A stretch of DNA of 64,000 nucleotides from Flavobacteriales bacterium (GCA_025210295.1 JAOASC010000016.1:62001-126000), one strand, 5' to 3'. Shown: positions 36,961 to 46,524, counted from the stretch's first letter. Notes: a model not told the origin generated them from the letters alone. Made by a program: numbers and translations.

Positions 36961-37908
36961 CTACTGTTTTTCAAAAATATAATTCGAAAAGTAACCTTTA
37001 CGATCAGTTAATTTTCCCGTAATTTTCCATGCAGTATTAGCTGTTATTTTTTTTAAGATAGCATCATTATACTTTCTAGAAATTTCAGTATGTATTTTTT
37101 CATTAGCTTCAAATTGAATCACTAAATCTAGCGCTTTAATTGTTACTGTTTGTTGTTGAAGACTTTGGATGGAACTTTTTGCCACTCCAATTTCTTCGTC
37201 ATACTCAGGAGAATGTTTGAATTTTGACAGATCAAAATTGGCATCAAACTCACGATTGATTCGTTCCAATAAATTCAAATTAAAAGCACTCGTTACTCCA
37301 TTTGCATCATTGTAAGCTGGTAAAACAATGTTTTTACTTTTCTTAAGGTCAACGCCTAAAACTAGCTGATCTCCTGTAGATAAGTTATCGGCCAACCTTT
37401 GTAAAAAAACATTAGCTACGCCATCTTCCATATTTCCTATATTAGAACCTAGAAAAAACAGCACTTTAGGATAGTCTGATTTTTTTAAATCATGGAGAAT
37501 TTGAAAGTAATCTCCTTTTTTGGGATAAATTGTTGTTTGAGCTAGCTGGGTAGCTACCGTTTCCTTAATCTGATCTAATGCTTTTTGAGAAATATCTATT
37601 GGGATATATTGATACTGATACTGTTCGTTTTCTAAAACTTTTAAGAACTCAATTGTTTTATAACCATCTCCAGCTCCAAGCTCAATCAATTCAAATGGAG
37701 TTGATTTTTTTATTTTTAATTGCTGAATAATAGCTCTTGATCGCAATTGAAAAATTTCTAATTCAGCATTGGTTAAATAATATTCAGGTTGCTTCATGAT
37801 TTCGGAAAACAATGAAGAACCTCTTTGATCATAAAAGTACTTAGATGGAATTCTTTTAGGAGATTGACTAAATCCCTCTTTAACATCTTTGGCAAAAACT
37901 TGATTCAT
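36961..37908 (-). CDS. egtD: L-histidine N-alpha-methyltransferase, EgtD-type
   Basis: SAM-dependent enzyme that trimethylates histidine to hercynine. 315 residues from MNQVFAKDV (37908), overlapping the egtB stop by four bases (ATGA); the longer frame (37938) is not needed. Visible marks: SKYFYDQRGSSLF and the SAM loop ELGAGDGYKT, then LGSNIGNM and GDQLVLGVDLKK, all typical of EgtD. The downstream racemase-fold gene follows by two bases. Confidence 0.92.
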   Translation of the reverse strand: MNQVFAKDVKEGFSQSPKRIPSKYFYDQRGSSLFSEIMKQPEYYLTNAELEIFQLRSRAIIQQLKIKKSTPFELIELGAGDGYKTIEFLKVLENEQYQYQYIPIDISQKALDQIKETVATQLAQTTIYPKKGDYFQILHDLKKSDYPKVLFFLGSNIGNMEDGVANVFLQRLADNLSTGDQLVLGVDLKKSKNIVLPAYNDANGVTSAFNLNLLERINREFDANFDLSKFKHSPEYDEEIGVAKSSIQSLQQQTVTIKALDLVIQFEANEKIHTEISRKYNDAILKKITANTAWKITGKLTDRKGYFSNYIFEKQ

Positions 37909-39056
37909 TTTACTAATCTTATTCCGGTGAACTGCCATCTCTCGTTGGCATGAAAAAAATTACGATAACTTACCCTACTGTGATTAGGAGAAGTTGCTAT
38001 TGAAGCTCCTCTAAGAACCATTTGGTTCACCATAAATTTACCATTATACTCTCCTATTGCACCTTCTGCTTTTTTATATTTTGGGTAAGGCAAATAAGCA
38101 CTGTTCGTCCATTCCCAACGTTTTCCCCAATTGAACTGCTTAGCAGCTACTTCCCATTCAAACTCGGTTGGGAGCCGCATCCTTTTCCATTCAGCAAAAG
38201 CCATTGCTTCATAAAAACTAATATGCTTCAAAATATGTTGAGGGTTGATTTGCTCAAAACCTTTTAAGGTATAAGAGCACCAATCCCCTTTAACTTTATG
38301 CCAATACAAGGGAGCCTCTATTTTATTCTTTTGGACCCAACTCCACCCTTCATCTAACCAAAGATTAAAATCAGTATACCCTCCAGCTTCTATAAATTCT
38401 ATATATTCTCCATTAGTAACCAATTGTTGAGCTATTTCAAACTCATGTAAGAACACTTTGTGCACCCCCAATTCATTATCATAACAAAAATCAGATCCTT
38501 TATACCCTATTTCATATATCCCCTCAGCGATTTTTATTTGACCCGAAGTTTCATTTAATTCATGATCCAATAGTAAAGTATTCGTATCGTAAACTGGAAA
38601 TAAAGGATTCTGCCCAAACATATATTTAATATCAGTCAATAATAATTCTTGATGTTGTTGTTCATGGTTTAATCCTAAAGTAATAAGCTGCTCTATTTCA
38701 GCTGCAACTTCCTCTTTTAAAAACAGTTGCATTGCTTCATCTACATGTTTACGATAAGTATATACTTCATCGACTGTTGGTCGAGATAAATTCCCTCGAT
38801 TGGCTCGTAAAACCCTATCCCCAGCGTTATTATAATAACTATTAAATAAATAAGGAAAATCAATATTATAAACTTGATAATCTTTTAAATAAGGCGCTAA
38901 TATAAAAGTCTCAAAAAACCAAGTTGTATGTGCCAGATGCCATTTTGCAGGACTTGCAAATTCAACTACTTGAACAACATAATCCTCAGGCTTTAATGGC
39001 TTACACAGCAACTCTGTGTATTTGCGTATTTCCTGATACTGCTTTATTAAATTCAT
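37905..39056 (-). CDS. egtB: EgtB/OvoA-type sulfoxide synthase
   Basis: Iron enzyme that joins hercynine (EgtB) or histidine (OvoA) to a thiol as a sulfoxide. 383 residues. A DinB-type N-terminal domain supplies iron ligands: His43 in WHLAHT and the H-x3-H-x-E motif HEQQHQE (His131, His135). The C-terminal half is a formylglycine-generating-enzyme fold (RGASIATSPNHSRVSYRNFF to GIRLVK). No methyltransferase is fused, unlike OvoA, and egtD is adjacent, so EgtB activity is favoured. The thiol donor (cysteine or gamma-Glu-Cys) cannot be decided by eye. Confidence 0.92.
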   Translation of the reverse strand: MNLIKQYQEIRKYTELLCKPLKPEDYVVQVVEFASPAKWHLAHTTWFFETFILAPYLKDYQVYNIDFPYLFNSYYNNAGDRVLRANRGNLSRPTVDEVYTYRKHVDEAMQLFLKEEVAAEIEQLITLGLNHEQQHQELLLTDIKYMFGQNPLFPVYDTNTLLLDHELNETSGQIKIAEGIYEIGYKGSDFCYDNELGVHKVFLHEFEIAQQLVTNGEYIEFIEAGGYTDFNLWLDEGWSWVQKNKIEAPLYWHKVKGDWCSYTLKGFEQINPQHILKHISFYEAMAFAEWKRMRLPTEFEWEVAAKQFNWGKRWEWTNSAYLPYPKYKKAEGAIGEYNGKFMVNQMVLRGASIATSPNHSRVSYRNFFHANERWQFTGIRLVK

Positions 39057-39062
39057 AAATTA

Positions 39063-39833
39063 TTAAAACTTTCCTGTATTTGCCCATTCACTTCTTGGAG
39101 GAATAGGTTCCATATTATCCCAATGTTCGACTATTTTACCATTTTCGACTCTAAAGATATCAAATATACATATTTCTTCCATGTTATGTATTACTTTTGA
39201 AAAAGCTACAACATAGTTCCCTTGTCCCATTACTTTGAAAACAAAATCATAATTAAAATCTTCGTTTTTTATAAAACTTTCAAGATTTTCAAAACCACTA
39301 GAACGATTGGCATTGTGCTCAATAAACTGTTCCTTTGAAATATATTCCCCTAAGTTCTTAGCATTTCTGTTTTGAAAAACATCAGTTAAATACATTCTCA
39401 CTAGCGCTTTATTTTCAGCTGTTTTTTCATGGTCTTCAATTTTAAACTCTCCAAAGATTACATCATTTCCCGTTTTGGTCTCTCCAATCTCTCGATAAGG
39501 AGCTATGACATCCCAATGTTCAACTATTTTATCATTTTCATCGGTATTAAAAAGATCAGTAGTAATCCATTTAGCAGCCCCATTATCTATATCTTGGAAT
39601 ACGTGTACAAAAACATAATTTCCATCTTCAATTGCCCTAATAATTTGAATATCACGTTCGTTTGTTCGTTCTAAAAACCCTTTAAAAAAGCTTTTAAAAC
39701 CTTCCGTACCATCTGCAACACCTGTACTGTGTTGAGTATAGCGACTTCCAGTATAGATATCGACAACATCTACATTTCCTTCCTTAATTCCTTTGAGGTA
39801 AAGTCCTTTAGCATTTTCTAATTTTTTACTCAT
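39063..39833 (-). CDS. Tandem NTF2/SnoaL-like protein
   Basis: 256 residues, with two copies of a small alpha+beta fold of the nuclear-transport-factor-2/SnoaL superfamily. Each ends in a conserved KIVEHWD strand (about residues 102-108 and 234-240), and each includes a YTQHSTG or FIEHNAN segment. The pocket could bind a small molecule or simply act structurally. It is the first gene of a tight operon; egtB starts 6 bases after it stops. The upstream 158 bases contain no clear -7 box. Confidence 0.75.
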   Translation of the reverse strand: MSKKLENAKGLYLKGIKEGNVDVVDIYTGSRYTQHSTGVADGTEGFKSFFKGFLERTNERDIQIIRAIEDGNYVFVHVFQDIDNGAAKWITTDLFNTDENDKIVEHWDVIAPYREIGETKTGNDVIFGEFKIEDHEKTAENKALVRMYLTDVFQNRNAKNLGEYISKEQFIEHNANRSSGFENLESFIKNEDFNYDFVFKVMGQGNYVVAFSKVIHNMEEICIFDIFRVENGKIVEHWDNMEPIPPRSEWANTGKF

Positions 39834-39991
39834 AATTATTCTTTTAATTAAACATTATTTAATATTACTCATTATCAATTATTTACCCTAAAAATCCAGG
39901 TTCAACTTTTACTATATCCAACTAAAGTTTATCAAATTTGTTTCACATTACTGATGTAACTGCGATATCCATTATCCCGCTTTTTTTTGAA

Positions 39992-40396
39992 TTACTCAGG
40001 TAATATTACTTGCCTAATTTTGGCTTTTTGAAAGTGTACCATTTTACCTCTTATAATGGCACTTCCATATAGAATGTTTTGGTCATAATTAATCAATAAA
40101 GTGACATAATCACCATAGCCTTTTTCGAACCATGAAACAAAGTGTTCATTGTTTTCTGTTTTCATATAATTGTATGGAAACTTCCCCCACCACTTGTTTG
40201 GTTTTCCTCCTGTTCTATATTGATAACTCATCCCTCCTTTTTCAAATTTAACCGCATATTCATTTCCTCCTGAATAAGTATAGTGCATTTCAACACCCTC
40301 CAGATTTTCAGGGACTTTTATATTATTTTGATTGGATGAATTTTTACACGAATATGCAAAAATGACAAAAGTAAATAGATAGAAAAAAACTTTCAT
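39992..40396 (-). CDS. Small lipoprotein of unknown function
   Basis: 134 residues. Signal peptide ends FAYSC (Cys17), giving a lipid anchor. The mature part is a compact, mostly beta domain rich in Gly, Tyr and Trp, with a WWGKFPYN motif. It ends in RQVILPE. No recognisable family. It is separate from the egt operon by 158 bases. Confidence 0.65.
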   Translation of the reverse strand: MKVFFYLFTFVIFAYSCKNSSNQNNIKVPENLEGVEMHYTYSGGNEYAVKFEKGGMSYQYRTGGKPNKWWGKFPYNYMKTENNEHFVSWFEKGYGDYVTLLINYDQNILYGSAIIRGKMVHFQKAKIRQVILPE

Positions 40397-40500
40397 AGCT
40401 TCTTGTTTTTTAATGATTAATATTCACAACAAAACTACAAAGCCTTCCTGTTTTAATAAAGGTAAAAGAATAGTGAAAAATGGTAAAAATAAAACCAAGA

Positions 40501-41373
40501 CTATAAGTTCACCTTATAAGCTTTGGGAGATATTTGGGTGTGTTTTTTAAAAAACTTTGTAAAATTAGTGACTTCATCGAACCCCGCATCAAAGGCTATT
40601 TCTTTTAAACTCTTGGAAGTACTCTGAATAGCACGTTTGATTTCCAATAAAACATATTGATCAATAAAATGTTTTGAAGTATTGAGTGTAAAGCTTTGAA
40701 CTATTTGATTTAAGTGTTTTGTAGAAATTGATAACATTTCTGCATAGTCTTTAACATTACGTGTTTTTTTATAGTGATTTTCAACCAAGGTTTTAAACTC
40801 AAAAAACAAAGCATAATGCGTTTTATTACTATCGCTCCAATCAATAATACTAGAAAGCTGCTCTATCTTCATTAAATACAACTCCATTAGCTTTGCAATA
40901 ATATTTTTCTGAGCAATAGACTCTTCTTTATTTAACTCTTCAGAGAATAAGTCTAGAAACAATGGATTAAAAGAACAATTTTGTATTAAAGGTTGAGAAA
41001 TATGGTAGTTGTATAAATGTGAAATCAACTGTATTGAAGATTTTGAGAAATATTTTAACACAAAATCTTCAGTAAAAAGAATCAAATAGCCTTTATAACC
41101 TAACTGACCACGAAAAGCATGAACCTGACCTTTAGCAACCTTAACAATATCGCCGGCTTGGATATTATAATTCTTAAGATCCACTTGATGAATACCAGCA
41201 CCTTCTGTTACAACTAACAATGCATAAAAATCAATACGATGGGGTTGTTTAGGATTGTGATTAGGAATCTCTCCTATCCTAGCAAATAAACTATCCAATT
41301 CCAAGAACTCTATATCAGTTGCATTCTTACTACTATTAAAAGCTATATTTGGAATATTATTCAAAAGGTGCAA
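40501..41373 (-). CDS. AraC-family regulator (TTG start)
   Basis: About 290 residues. No ATG exists in frame at the N terminus; TTG at 41373 (MHLLNNIPN) is the best start, and an in-frame TAG lies just upstream. The N-terminal half has the AraC sensor cupin (GAGIHQVDLKNYNIQAGDIV), and the C-terminal HTH pair reads MLSISTKHLNQIVQSF and IAFDAGFDEVTNFTKFFKK. The target is unclear: the neighbours are lipoproteins on the same strand. Confidence 0.82.
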   Translation of the reverse strand: MHLLNNIPNIAFNSSKNATDIEFLELDSLFARIGEIPNHNPKQPHRIDFYALLVVTEGAGIHQVDLKNYNIQAGDIVKVAKGQVHAFRGQLGYKGYLILFTEDFVLKYFSKSSIQLISHLYNYHISQPLIQNCSFNPLFLDLFSEELNKEESIAQKNIIAKLMELYLMKIEQLSSIIDWSDSNKTHYALFFEFKTLVENHYKKTRNVKDYAEMLSISTKHLNQIVQSFTLNTSKHFIDQYVLLEIKRAIQSTSKSLKEIAFDAGFDEVTNFTKFFKKHTQISPKAYKVNL

Positions 41374-41455
41374 TATGATACTATTTATGGCCTAAAGGTA
41401 AGAAGTTTTTAATAAGCACTAAGAATTTAAACCAATAGTTTAAAACATTACTCAA

Positions 41456-42304
41456 CTAACCTTTTATTCGAGTGCCTAAAGTCATCTCATAGTTGACATC
41501 TAATGTCATTGGAACCCCTTTATTGATCATAAAGTTCAACACATTTTGTTGATGTATATTCAATTTACTCTCTTGCCCAGCAAATTGAATTGCCCACACT
41601 TGATGAATATACTCGTTAACAGCTGTAACCTTGTCGTAATTTCCATTTTCCTCCTTATTTTGTTGGGAAATATCATAGGTTCCTGCATTGATATCAGCAT
41701 CCATATTAGCTCTTAATAATCCACCTTCCTTAAAGCTAAAATCAGCATCATATCGATTATAAGCTTCAGTTATTGTATGAAAGACTTCTTCCCATAATGC
41801 ATTAAAATTATTTGGCCTCCACGTTGAAGAATTAAGCTGATTCAATGTCCACCCTTTACCACTATATGTTTTTATATATGGCCATTTATTTGTTTGCATT
41901 GCCATTGCATATAGTCCTTTGTTTTCTAATGCCTTGGCTACAGAAACCTTATTAACAAAACGTTTATGACCAGAAACGAATAACATGTTTTCTTTAAGGC
42001 TATGGAGTAAAGCTACTTTGTCATCATCTACTACACCATCCATATCTTGGTCAAGAAAATTACTAAAAAGTGTTACTGAATGTTCAAAAACCTCTTTAGC
42101 TGTAACATCACTCGACGTCTCATTTGCATTGGGTTTTTGGTTGCTCGAAACAATATAAAACCCATCTATTTCATGAACATAAGCACACCTACTTTTTAAA
42201 TAAGGTTCTAATTCCGTAATCCTTTTTTCTTTAGAGCAAGAAGAGATAAACAATCCTATAACGGTACTAACCATCAATAAAGCTACTTTTTGACTTACAA
42301 TCAT
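41456..42304 (-). CDS. Lipoprotein with EF-hand-like calcium loop
   Basis: 282 residues. The signal ends in FISSC (Cys23). The mature domain contains an acidic loop DQDMDGVVDDD near residue 94, the DxDxDG form that binds calcium in EF-hands and dockerin-like repeats. A WEEVFHTITEAYNRY helix near residue 172 recalls the metallopeptidase helix but has no full HExxH. I do not recognise the family. It is upstream of the AraC gene on the same strand. Confidence 0.6.
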   Translation of the reverse strand: MIVSQKVALLMVSTVIGLFISSCSKEKRITELEPYLKSRCAYVHEIDGFYIVSSNQKPNANETSSDVTAKEVFEHSVTLFSNFLDQDMDGVVDDDKVALLHSLKENMLFVSGHKRFVNKVSVAKALENKGLYAMAMQTNKWPYIKTYSGKGWTLNQLNSSTWRPNNFNALWEEVFHTITEAYNRYDADFSFKEGGLLRANMDADINAGTYDISQQNKEENGNYDKVTAVNEYIHQVWAIQFAGQESKLNIHQQNVLNFMINKGVPMTLDVNYEMTLGTRIKG

Positions 42305-42456
42305 TTTTCACTGTTTTTTGTTATACAGTATTATGAACGATAAAAAACTCTAGATATTTTAAGGTTTATTTTATTTCCAACTATTTATTCTTTAACAAAA
42401 CCAAAATGTATACATGAAACGAAAATGCGTATAAGAGCTCTCCTTTGTTGTCTATC

Positions 42457-42464
42457 TACCTTTG
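42457..42464 (+). promoter_or_regulatory. -7 promoter box (TACCTTTG) for the SDR gene
   Basis: TACCTTTG fits TAnnTTTG and lies 26 bases before the ATG at 42491. Upstream ATGs such as 42425 would be before the promoter, which supports the 42491 start. Confidence 0.5.
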
Positions 42465-42490
42465 TGGTAAACAATTTAAAACAAATAATC

Positions 42491-43438
42491 ATGAGTAATC
42501 AATTTGGTAAACAAGGATGGACGCCTGAAAGAATCAGTAATTTAAAAGGAAAAACTTACGTTATAACAGGTACTACAAGTGGAACAGGCTACGAAGCAGC
42601 AAGAATATTATTATCTAAAGGAGCCAAAGTTGTGATGCTTAATCGCAACCCTAAAAAGTCCGAAGATACTATAACAATGTTAAAACAAACACTCGGAAAT
42701 AACATTGATGTATCTGCTATTAAAATGGACTTAGGAGAACAAAACTCTGTAAAAAAAGCTGCTCAAGAAGTTTTAAATACCGTTTCAAAAATCGATGCTT
42801 TACTTTGTAATGCAGCAATTGCTCAAACCCCAAAACATTCGTTAACTGTAGATGGTTGGGAAGCTCAAATGGGCGTAAATTATTTCGGTCATTTCACCCT
42901 TCAAGGATTACTATTCCCCTTAATTGAACAATCGAACGGACGTATTGTAACAGTGGGTAGTATGGGCTATGATATGGGGATCAAAGCGATAAAGTTTGAT
43001 GACTTAAATTGGGAAAAAGATTACACGCCTAATGACGCCTATAGCCAGAGTAAATTAGCGCAAATCATGTCTATGTACGAATTAAACGATAGGTTAAAAA
43101 AAGCTGGAAAAACTACTGTAAAAGCATATGCTTGTCATCCTGGCTCATCTAGAACATCTCTTATCTCAACCAACGGTAGTTTTATGATGAAACTAATTTT
43201 TGGAATTATGAAAATGACCCCTTTAACACAAACTGCTGAAAGAGGAGCTTATCCAGAATTGATGTGTGCTACTGAACCCAATTTGGATGTAGAACGTTTT
43301 TATGGCCCAACTGGTAGAAGCAATTGGGTTGGCCCTGTAGGTGCACATGAAATAAAACCTCATGCCAAAGATAAAACTGCAATGAAAAAACTCTGGGAAT
43401 TATCTGAAAAAGAAACAGGAGTTATCTGGGCTATATAA
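42491..43438 (+). CDS. SDR oxidoreductase (protochlorophyllide-reductase-like subgroup)
   Basis: 315 residues from MSNQFGKQG (42491), rather than the frame start at 42425. NAD(P) loop TGTTSGTGYEA, then LNRNPKKSE, suited to NADP; NAA motif in CNAAIAQ; active site Tyr-x-x-x-Lys in DAYSQSKLAQ. This group reduces varied substrates, and the protochlorophyllide name reflects similarity only. The membrane-protein gene and an AraC regulator follow within 10 and 7 bases. Confidence 0.88.
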   Translation: MSNQFGKQGWTPERISNLKGKTYVITGTTSGTGYEAARILLSKGAKVVMLNRNPKKSEDTITMLKQTLGNNIDVSAIKMDLGEQNSVKKAAQEVLNTVSKIDALLCNAAIAQTPKHSLTVDGWEAQMGVNYFGHFTLQGLLFPLIEQSNGRIVTVGSMGYDMGIKAIKFDDLNWEKDYTPNDAYSQSKLAQIMSMYELNDRLKKAGKTTVKAYACHPGSSRTSLISTNGSFMMKLIFGIMKMTPLTQTAERGAYPELMCATEPNLDVERFYGPTGRSNWVGPVGAHEIKPHAKDKTAMKKLWELSEKETGVIWAI

Positions 43439-43448
43439 TTTAAGAGCA

Positions 43449-43952
43449 ATGACTATTTTAAAAACTTCAATAGAATGGGCTAAAGATGAAATCTTCTCCT
43501 CATGGGTTTTTATCTTGTTTGGGCTTTTATTTTTAATTGCTTCTATTGGTTTTTGGCAATTAGGTAAAACGGAAATTGCTAAAGCTTTTATTGCTCCAAT
43601 GCTAATCGCTGGCTCAATACTTCTAGTCGCAGGAGTCAGTTTTTACTTCTCCAACAAGTCTAGACTTATCAATTTTGAAACTGCCTACCAAACCAATCCA
43701 GTTGCCTTTGTAAATACTGAAATTGAACACACTGAAAAAACAATGAGAGCGTATGAAAAAATAGCTTTCAAAGTTTTCCCTATTATCATAGGAATTGGGG
43801 CACTAATCTTAGTTTTCATAGATTCATCAACATGGAGAGCAATTATTATGACTATCTTAGGATTATTAATGCTTATTCTATTGATTGACAGCCATGCCCA
43901 CGCTCGACTAAAAGCATACCATAAACAACTACAACAAGAACAAAATATTTAA
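43449..43952 (+). CDS. Four-helix membrane protein
   Basis: 167 residues with four hydrophobic segments (about 15-40, 45-68, 100-122 and 127-147) and a basic, Gln-rich C-terminal tail. No transport motif is visible. It lies between the SDR and AraC genes, with gaps of 10 and 7 bases, so all three are probably one transcript. Function unknown. Confidence 0.72.
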   Translation: MTILKTSIEWAKDEIFSSWVFILFGLLFLIASIGFWQLGKTEIAKAFIAPMLIAGSILLVAGVSFYFSNKSRLINFETAYQTNPVAFVNTEIEHTEKTMRAYEKIAFKVFPIIIGIGALILVFIDSSTWRAIIMTILGLLMLILLIDSHAHARLKAYHKQLQQEQNI

Positions 43953-43959
43953 ACCAACA

Positions 43960-44871
43960 ATGGAACATTTTAAAACACTTTCAGCATATTTCGATTACAT
44001 GCAATTACCACGACCTGAACATCCAATGTTTAGTATAATGTCTGCAACTGGAAATAGTTTCCTGCCCTGTCCAAGAGTGAGCTCCCCTCCTATTACCAAC
44101 GACTGTTATACCATTAGTTTAAAGAAAATTGTTAGTGGAACATTAAATTATGGACGAACAAAATATGATTTCACAAATGGGGTTATGTTCTTTATCGCAC
44201 CTAGACAAGTTTTACAATGGCAAAGCAATGCTGTATTTGAACAAAAAGGTTTTTCCATCAATTTTCATAAAGACTTTATAAAAGGTACTGAACTGGCTGA
44301 GCAAATTAAAAAATATGGTTTTTTCTCCTATTCAGCTAACGAAGCATTACACCTCTCTCCTAAAGAAGAAAAGCAATTAGAATCTATTGTTGAAAATATT
44401 GAGTTAGAATACCACAACAATCATGATGTGTTCAGTAAGGATATCATTATTTCGCAATTATCAACACTTTTAAAGTATGCCAATCGTTTTTATGAACGTC
44501 AATTTATAAATAGAAAAGAACTGTCAAATGACTTGCTGGAACAGTTTAATTCTCAATTAGAAAGCTATTTCCAATCCGGCCAACTACAAGAAAATGGAAT
44601 TCCATCTATCGAAGACCTTGCAGAACAACTCTCTGTAACACAACGTTATTTAAGCGACACCCTAAAAAAAGAAACAGGCAGAACAACTACAGAACACCTT
44701 CAATTATTTTTAATAGATGAAGCAAAAAACATGTTATTAAAACCTAATAAAAGTATTGCTGATGTCGCTTATGAACTAGGCTTTGAATACCCTCAATATT
44801 TCTCCCGTTTATTTAAGAAGAAAGAAGGGGTAAGTCCTAGTAAATATATTGAACTATATAAGTTGAATTAA
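43960..44871 (+). CDS. AraC-family regulator B
   Basis: 303 residues. It is a paralogue of the regulator at 26275-27189: both share an HP-rich N terminus, the RFYERQFI segment, and a C-terminal recognition helix PQYFSRLFKKKxG. HTH helices read LAEQLSVTQRYLSDTLKK and DVAYELGFEYP. It is the last gene of the SDR / membrane protein / AraC unit and may regulate that unit. Its stop directly abuts that of the convergent serine hydrolase. Confidence 0.87.
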   Translation: MEHFKTLSAYFDYMQLPRPEHPMFSIMSATGNSFLPCPRVSSPPITNDCYTISLKKIVSGTLNYGRTKYDFTNGVMFFIAPRQVLQWQSNAVFEQKGFSINFHKDFIKGTELAEQIKKYGFFSYSANEALHLSPKEEKQLESIVENIELEYHNNHDVFSKDIIISQLSTLLKYANRFYERQFINRKELSNDLLEQFNSQLESYFQSGQLQENGIPSIEDLAEQLSVTQRYLSDTLKKETGRTTTEHLQLFLIDEAKNMLLKPNKSIADVAYELGFEYPQYFSRLFKKKEGVSPSKYIELYKLN

Positions 44872-46524
44872 CTATTCACAGACAACTTTTTGAAACCATA
44901 CATTTTCGACTCTATTCATATCAATAAAAAAACCAGTAATCGTTCCGTTATTATCTCTAGCATACCTCGCTATTGCCATACCTGACCAATCAATAAGATC
45001 TCTTTTTAAGATGTTAACCGGAAAACTTCCATGCCTACTATGATCCCCTATTAAATGACCATTCTGAATTTTTATTTCATAAAATGTCTCTAGTTCTTGA
45101 CTATAAAACCTACCTAAATAGCCCCGTTTTTCTTTTTCAGTTAATGGTCTGTTGTCGTATGCTTCAAAGACCTCTATTCCTCTATTCCCATCTTGAACAA
45201 TCATTTTTTTCTGCTCTCCATATTCGAACTGAACAATTACTTGTGCTTTAATCCCTCCTATCACAAATTCATTGTCATTGGTCTGCACTAGCTGTGATTT
45301 TATTCCATTATCTCGTAAGTACCATAACGTATCATTTTCGTAGTAAATTTTTCGTGGATAGTTTTTCTTGGTATTCCAATAATCACCAACTACTTTTTTA
45401 GCATTTTCAACATCTAGAGGTAATGGTTTTAAGGCAATGGGCTTCTCTCTTTTGGGGCTTTTATTTTTTAGTAATAACTTCAAAAGTTCCATTTGCTTTT
45501 GTTGAACAGTATAAGCAATAAAATTAGTCAACAGTACGATAGTCATTTCCTCTTCAGGATAGTACTCAGCATAAGAAAGAAAACCTGGAATTCCTCCTGA
45601 ATGCTGTATTCTTTTATTACCAAAAAACTCATCAACAAGTACACCAAAAGCATACTTATTTAATTCACCATTATTGAGTGTATCTGTAGTTTGTAATAGT
45701 TCAAACGCCTTTTCCCATCCTTTGGCTGGTTGCTGAAAATTACTCATCCAAATAGTTAAATCCTCCGCTGTTGTGTAGGTATTAGAAGCTCCTATATTCA
45801 AACTTATATTTTCAGCTAATAAGAATTGGTTTTGCCCCATCTGATTATAAGGTGTTGCCACTTTAGAATTAGCATTAGTATTGGTTTCATCTATAAAAGT
45901 ATGCTTCATATTCAAAGGTTCAAAAACATTGGTTTTCATCCATAATTGAAAGGGTTCTTGTGTAATATGCTCTACAAGTTTAGCCAGCAAAACATAATTG
46001 GAGTTAGCATACATAAACTGTTCACCTGGAGAAAAATTCAAACTGTTTTGTTTACAGAGATAATGATAATCATCTTCGGTTGTGATCGCATCTCCATCTC
46101 TCCAACCGGCTAATGCAAATAACTCTGGAGTACTTCTAAATCCACTTGTATGGTGTAATAAATGACGAATGGTAATTATTTGTTCAAACTCCTGTAGTTC
46201 AGGCAGGTATTTTCGAATATCATCATCAAAAGAAAGTTTATTTTCCAGGTAAAGCTTTACAACTCCCATAGCTGTAAATTGCTTAGAAGTTGAGCCGATA
46301 TTAAATACCGTCTCGTTAGCATTGGGAACCTGATACTTTACATTTGCTTTTCCATAAGCTTTAGAACAGAGTAATTCTCCTTTTTTCTTAATCATTAGTA
46401 CACCTCCTGGATGTCCTTCTTGATTCCATTCTTTAAAAATTTGATCAATTTTTAGTTCTAATTTTTGACTATAACTTATGGACACTAGAACAAGTGCAAA
46501 GGCTCCTACTACTATTTTTTTCAT
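44872..46524 (-). CDS. Class C beta-lactamase-fold serine hydrolase
   Basis: 550 residues, exported by an N-terminal signal (KKIVVGAFALVLVSISYSQ). The catalytic Ser-x-x-Lys is STSK (Ser78, Lys81), Tyr-x-Asn is in FMYANSNY, and the third box is HSGG. About 200 extra C-terminal residues form a lipocalin-like beta region. Members are esterases, D-aminopeptidases or peptidoglycan enzymes; resistance is not implied. It is separated from the LytTR regulator by 93 bases. Confidence 0.88.
   Translation of the reverse strand: MKKIVVGAFALVLVSISYSQKLELKIDQIFKEWNQEGHPGGVLMIKKKGELLCSKAYGKANVKYQVPNANETVFNIGSTSKQFTAMGVVKLYLENKLSFDDDIRKYLPELQEFEQIITIRHLLHHTSGFRSTPELFALAGWRDGDAITTEDDYHYLCKQNSLNFSPGEQFMYANSNYVLLAKLVEHITQEPFQLWMKTNVFEPLNMKHTFIDETNTNANSKVATPYNQMGQNQFLLAENISLNIGASNTYTTAEDLTIWMSNFQQPAKGWEKAFELLQTTDTLNNGELNKYAFGVLVDEFFGNKRIQHSGGIPGFLSYAEYYPEEEMTIVLLTNFIAYTVQQKQMELLKLLLKNKSPKREKPIALKPLPLDVENAKKVVGDYWNTKKNYPRKIYYENDTLWYLRDNGIKSQLVQTNDNEFVIGGIKAQVIVQFEYGEQKKMIVQDGNRGIEVFEAYDNRPLTEKEKRGYLGRFYSQELETFYEIKIQNGHLIGDHSRHGSFPVNILKRDLIDWSGMAIARYARDNNGTITGFFIDMNRVENVWFQKVVCE

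Noticed and set aside
44872-46524. Antibiotic-resistance beta-lactamase
   Set aside because: The class C fold and active-site boxes are present, but the size, extra C-terminal domain and Bacteroidota setting fit general serine hydrolases; resistance cannot be claimed.
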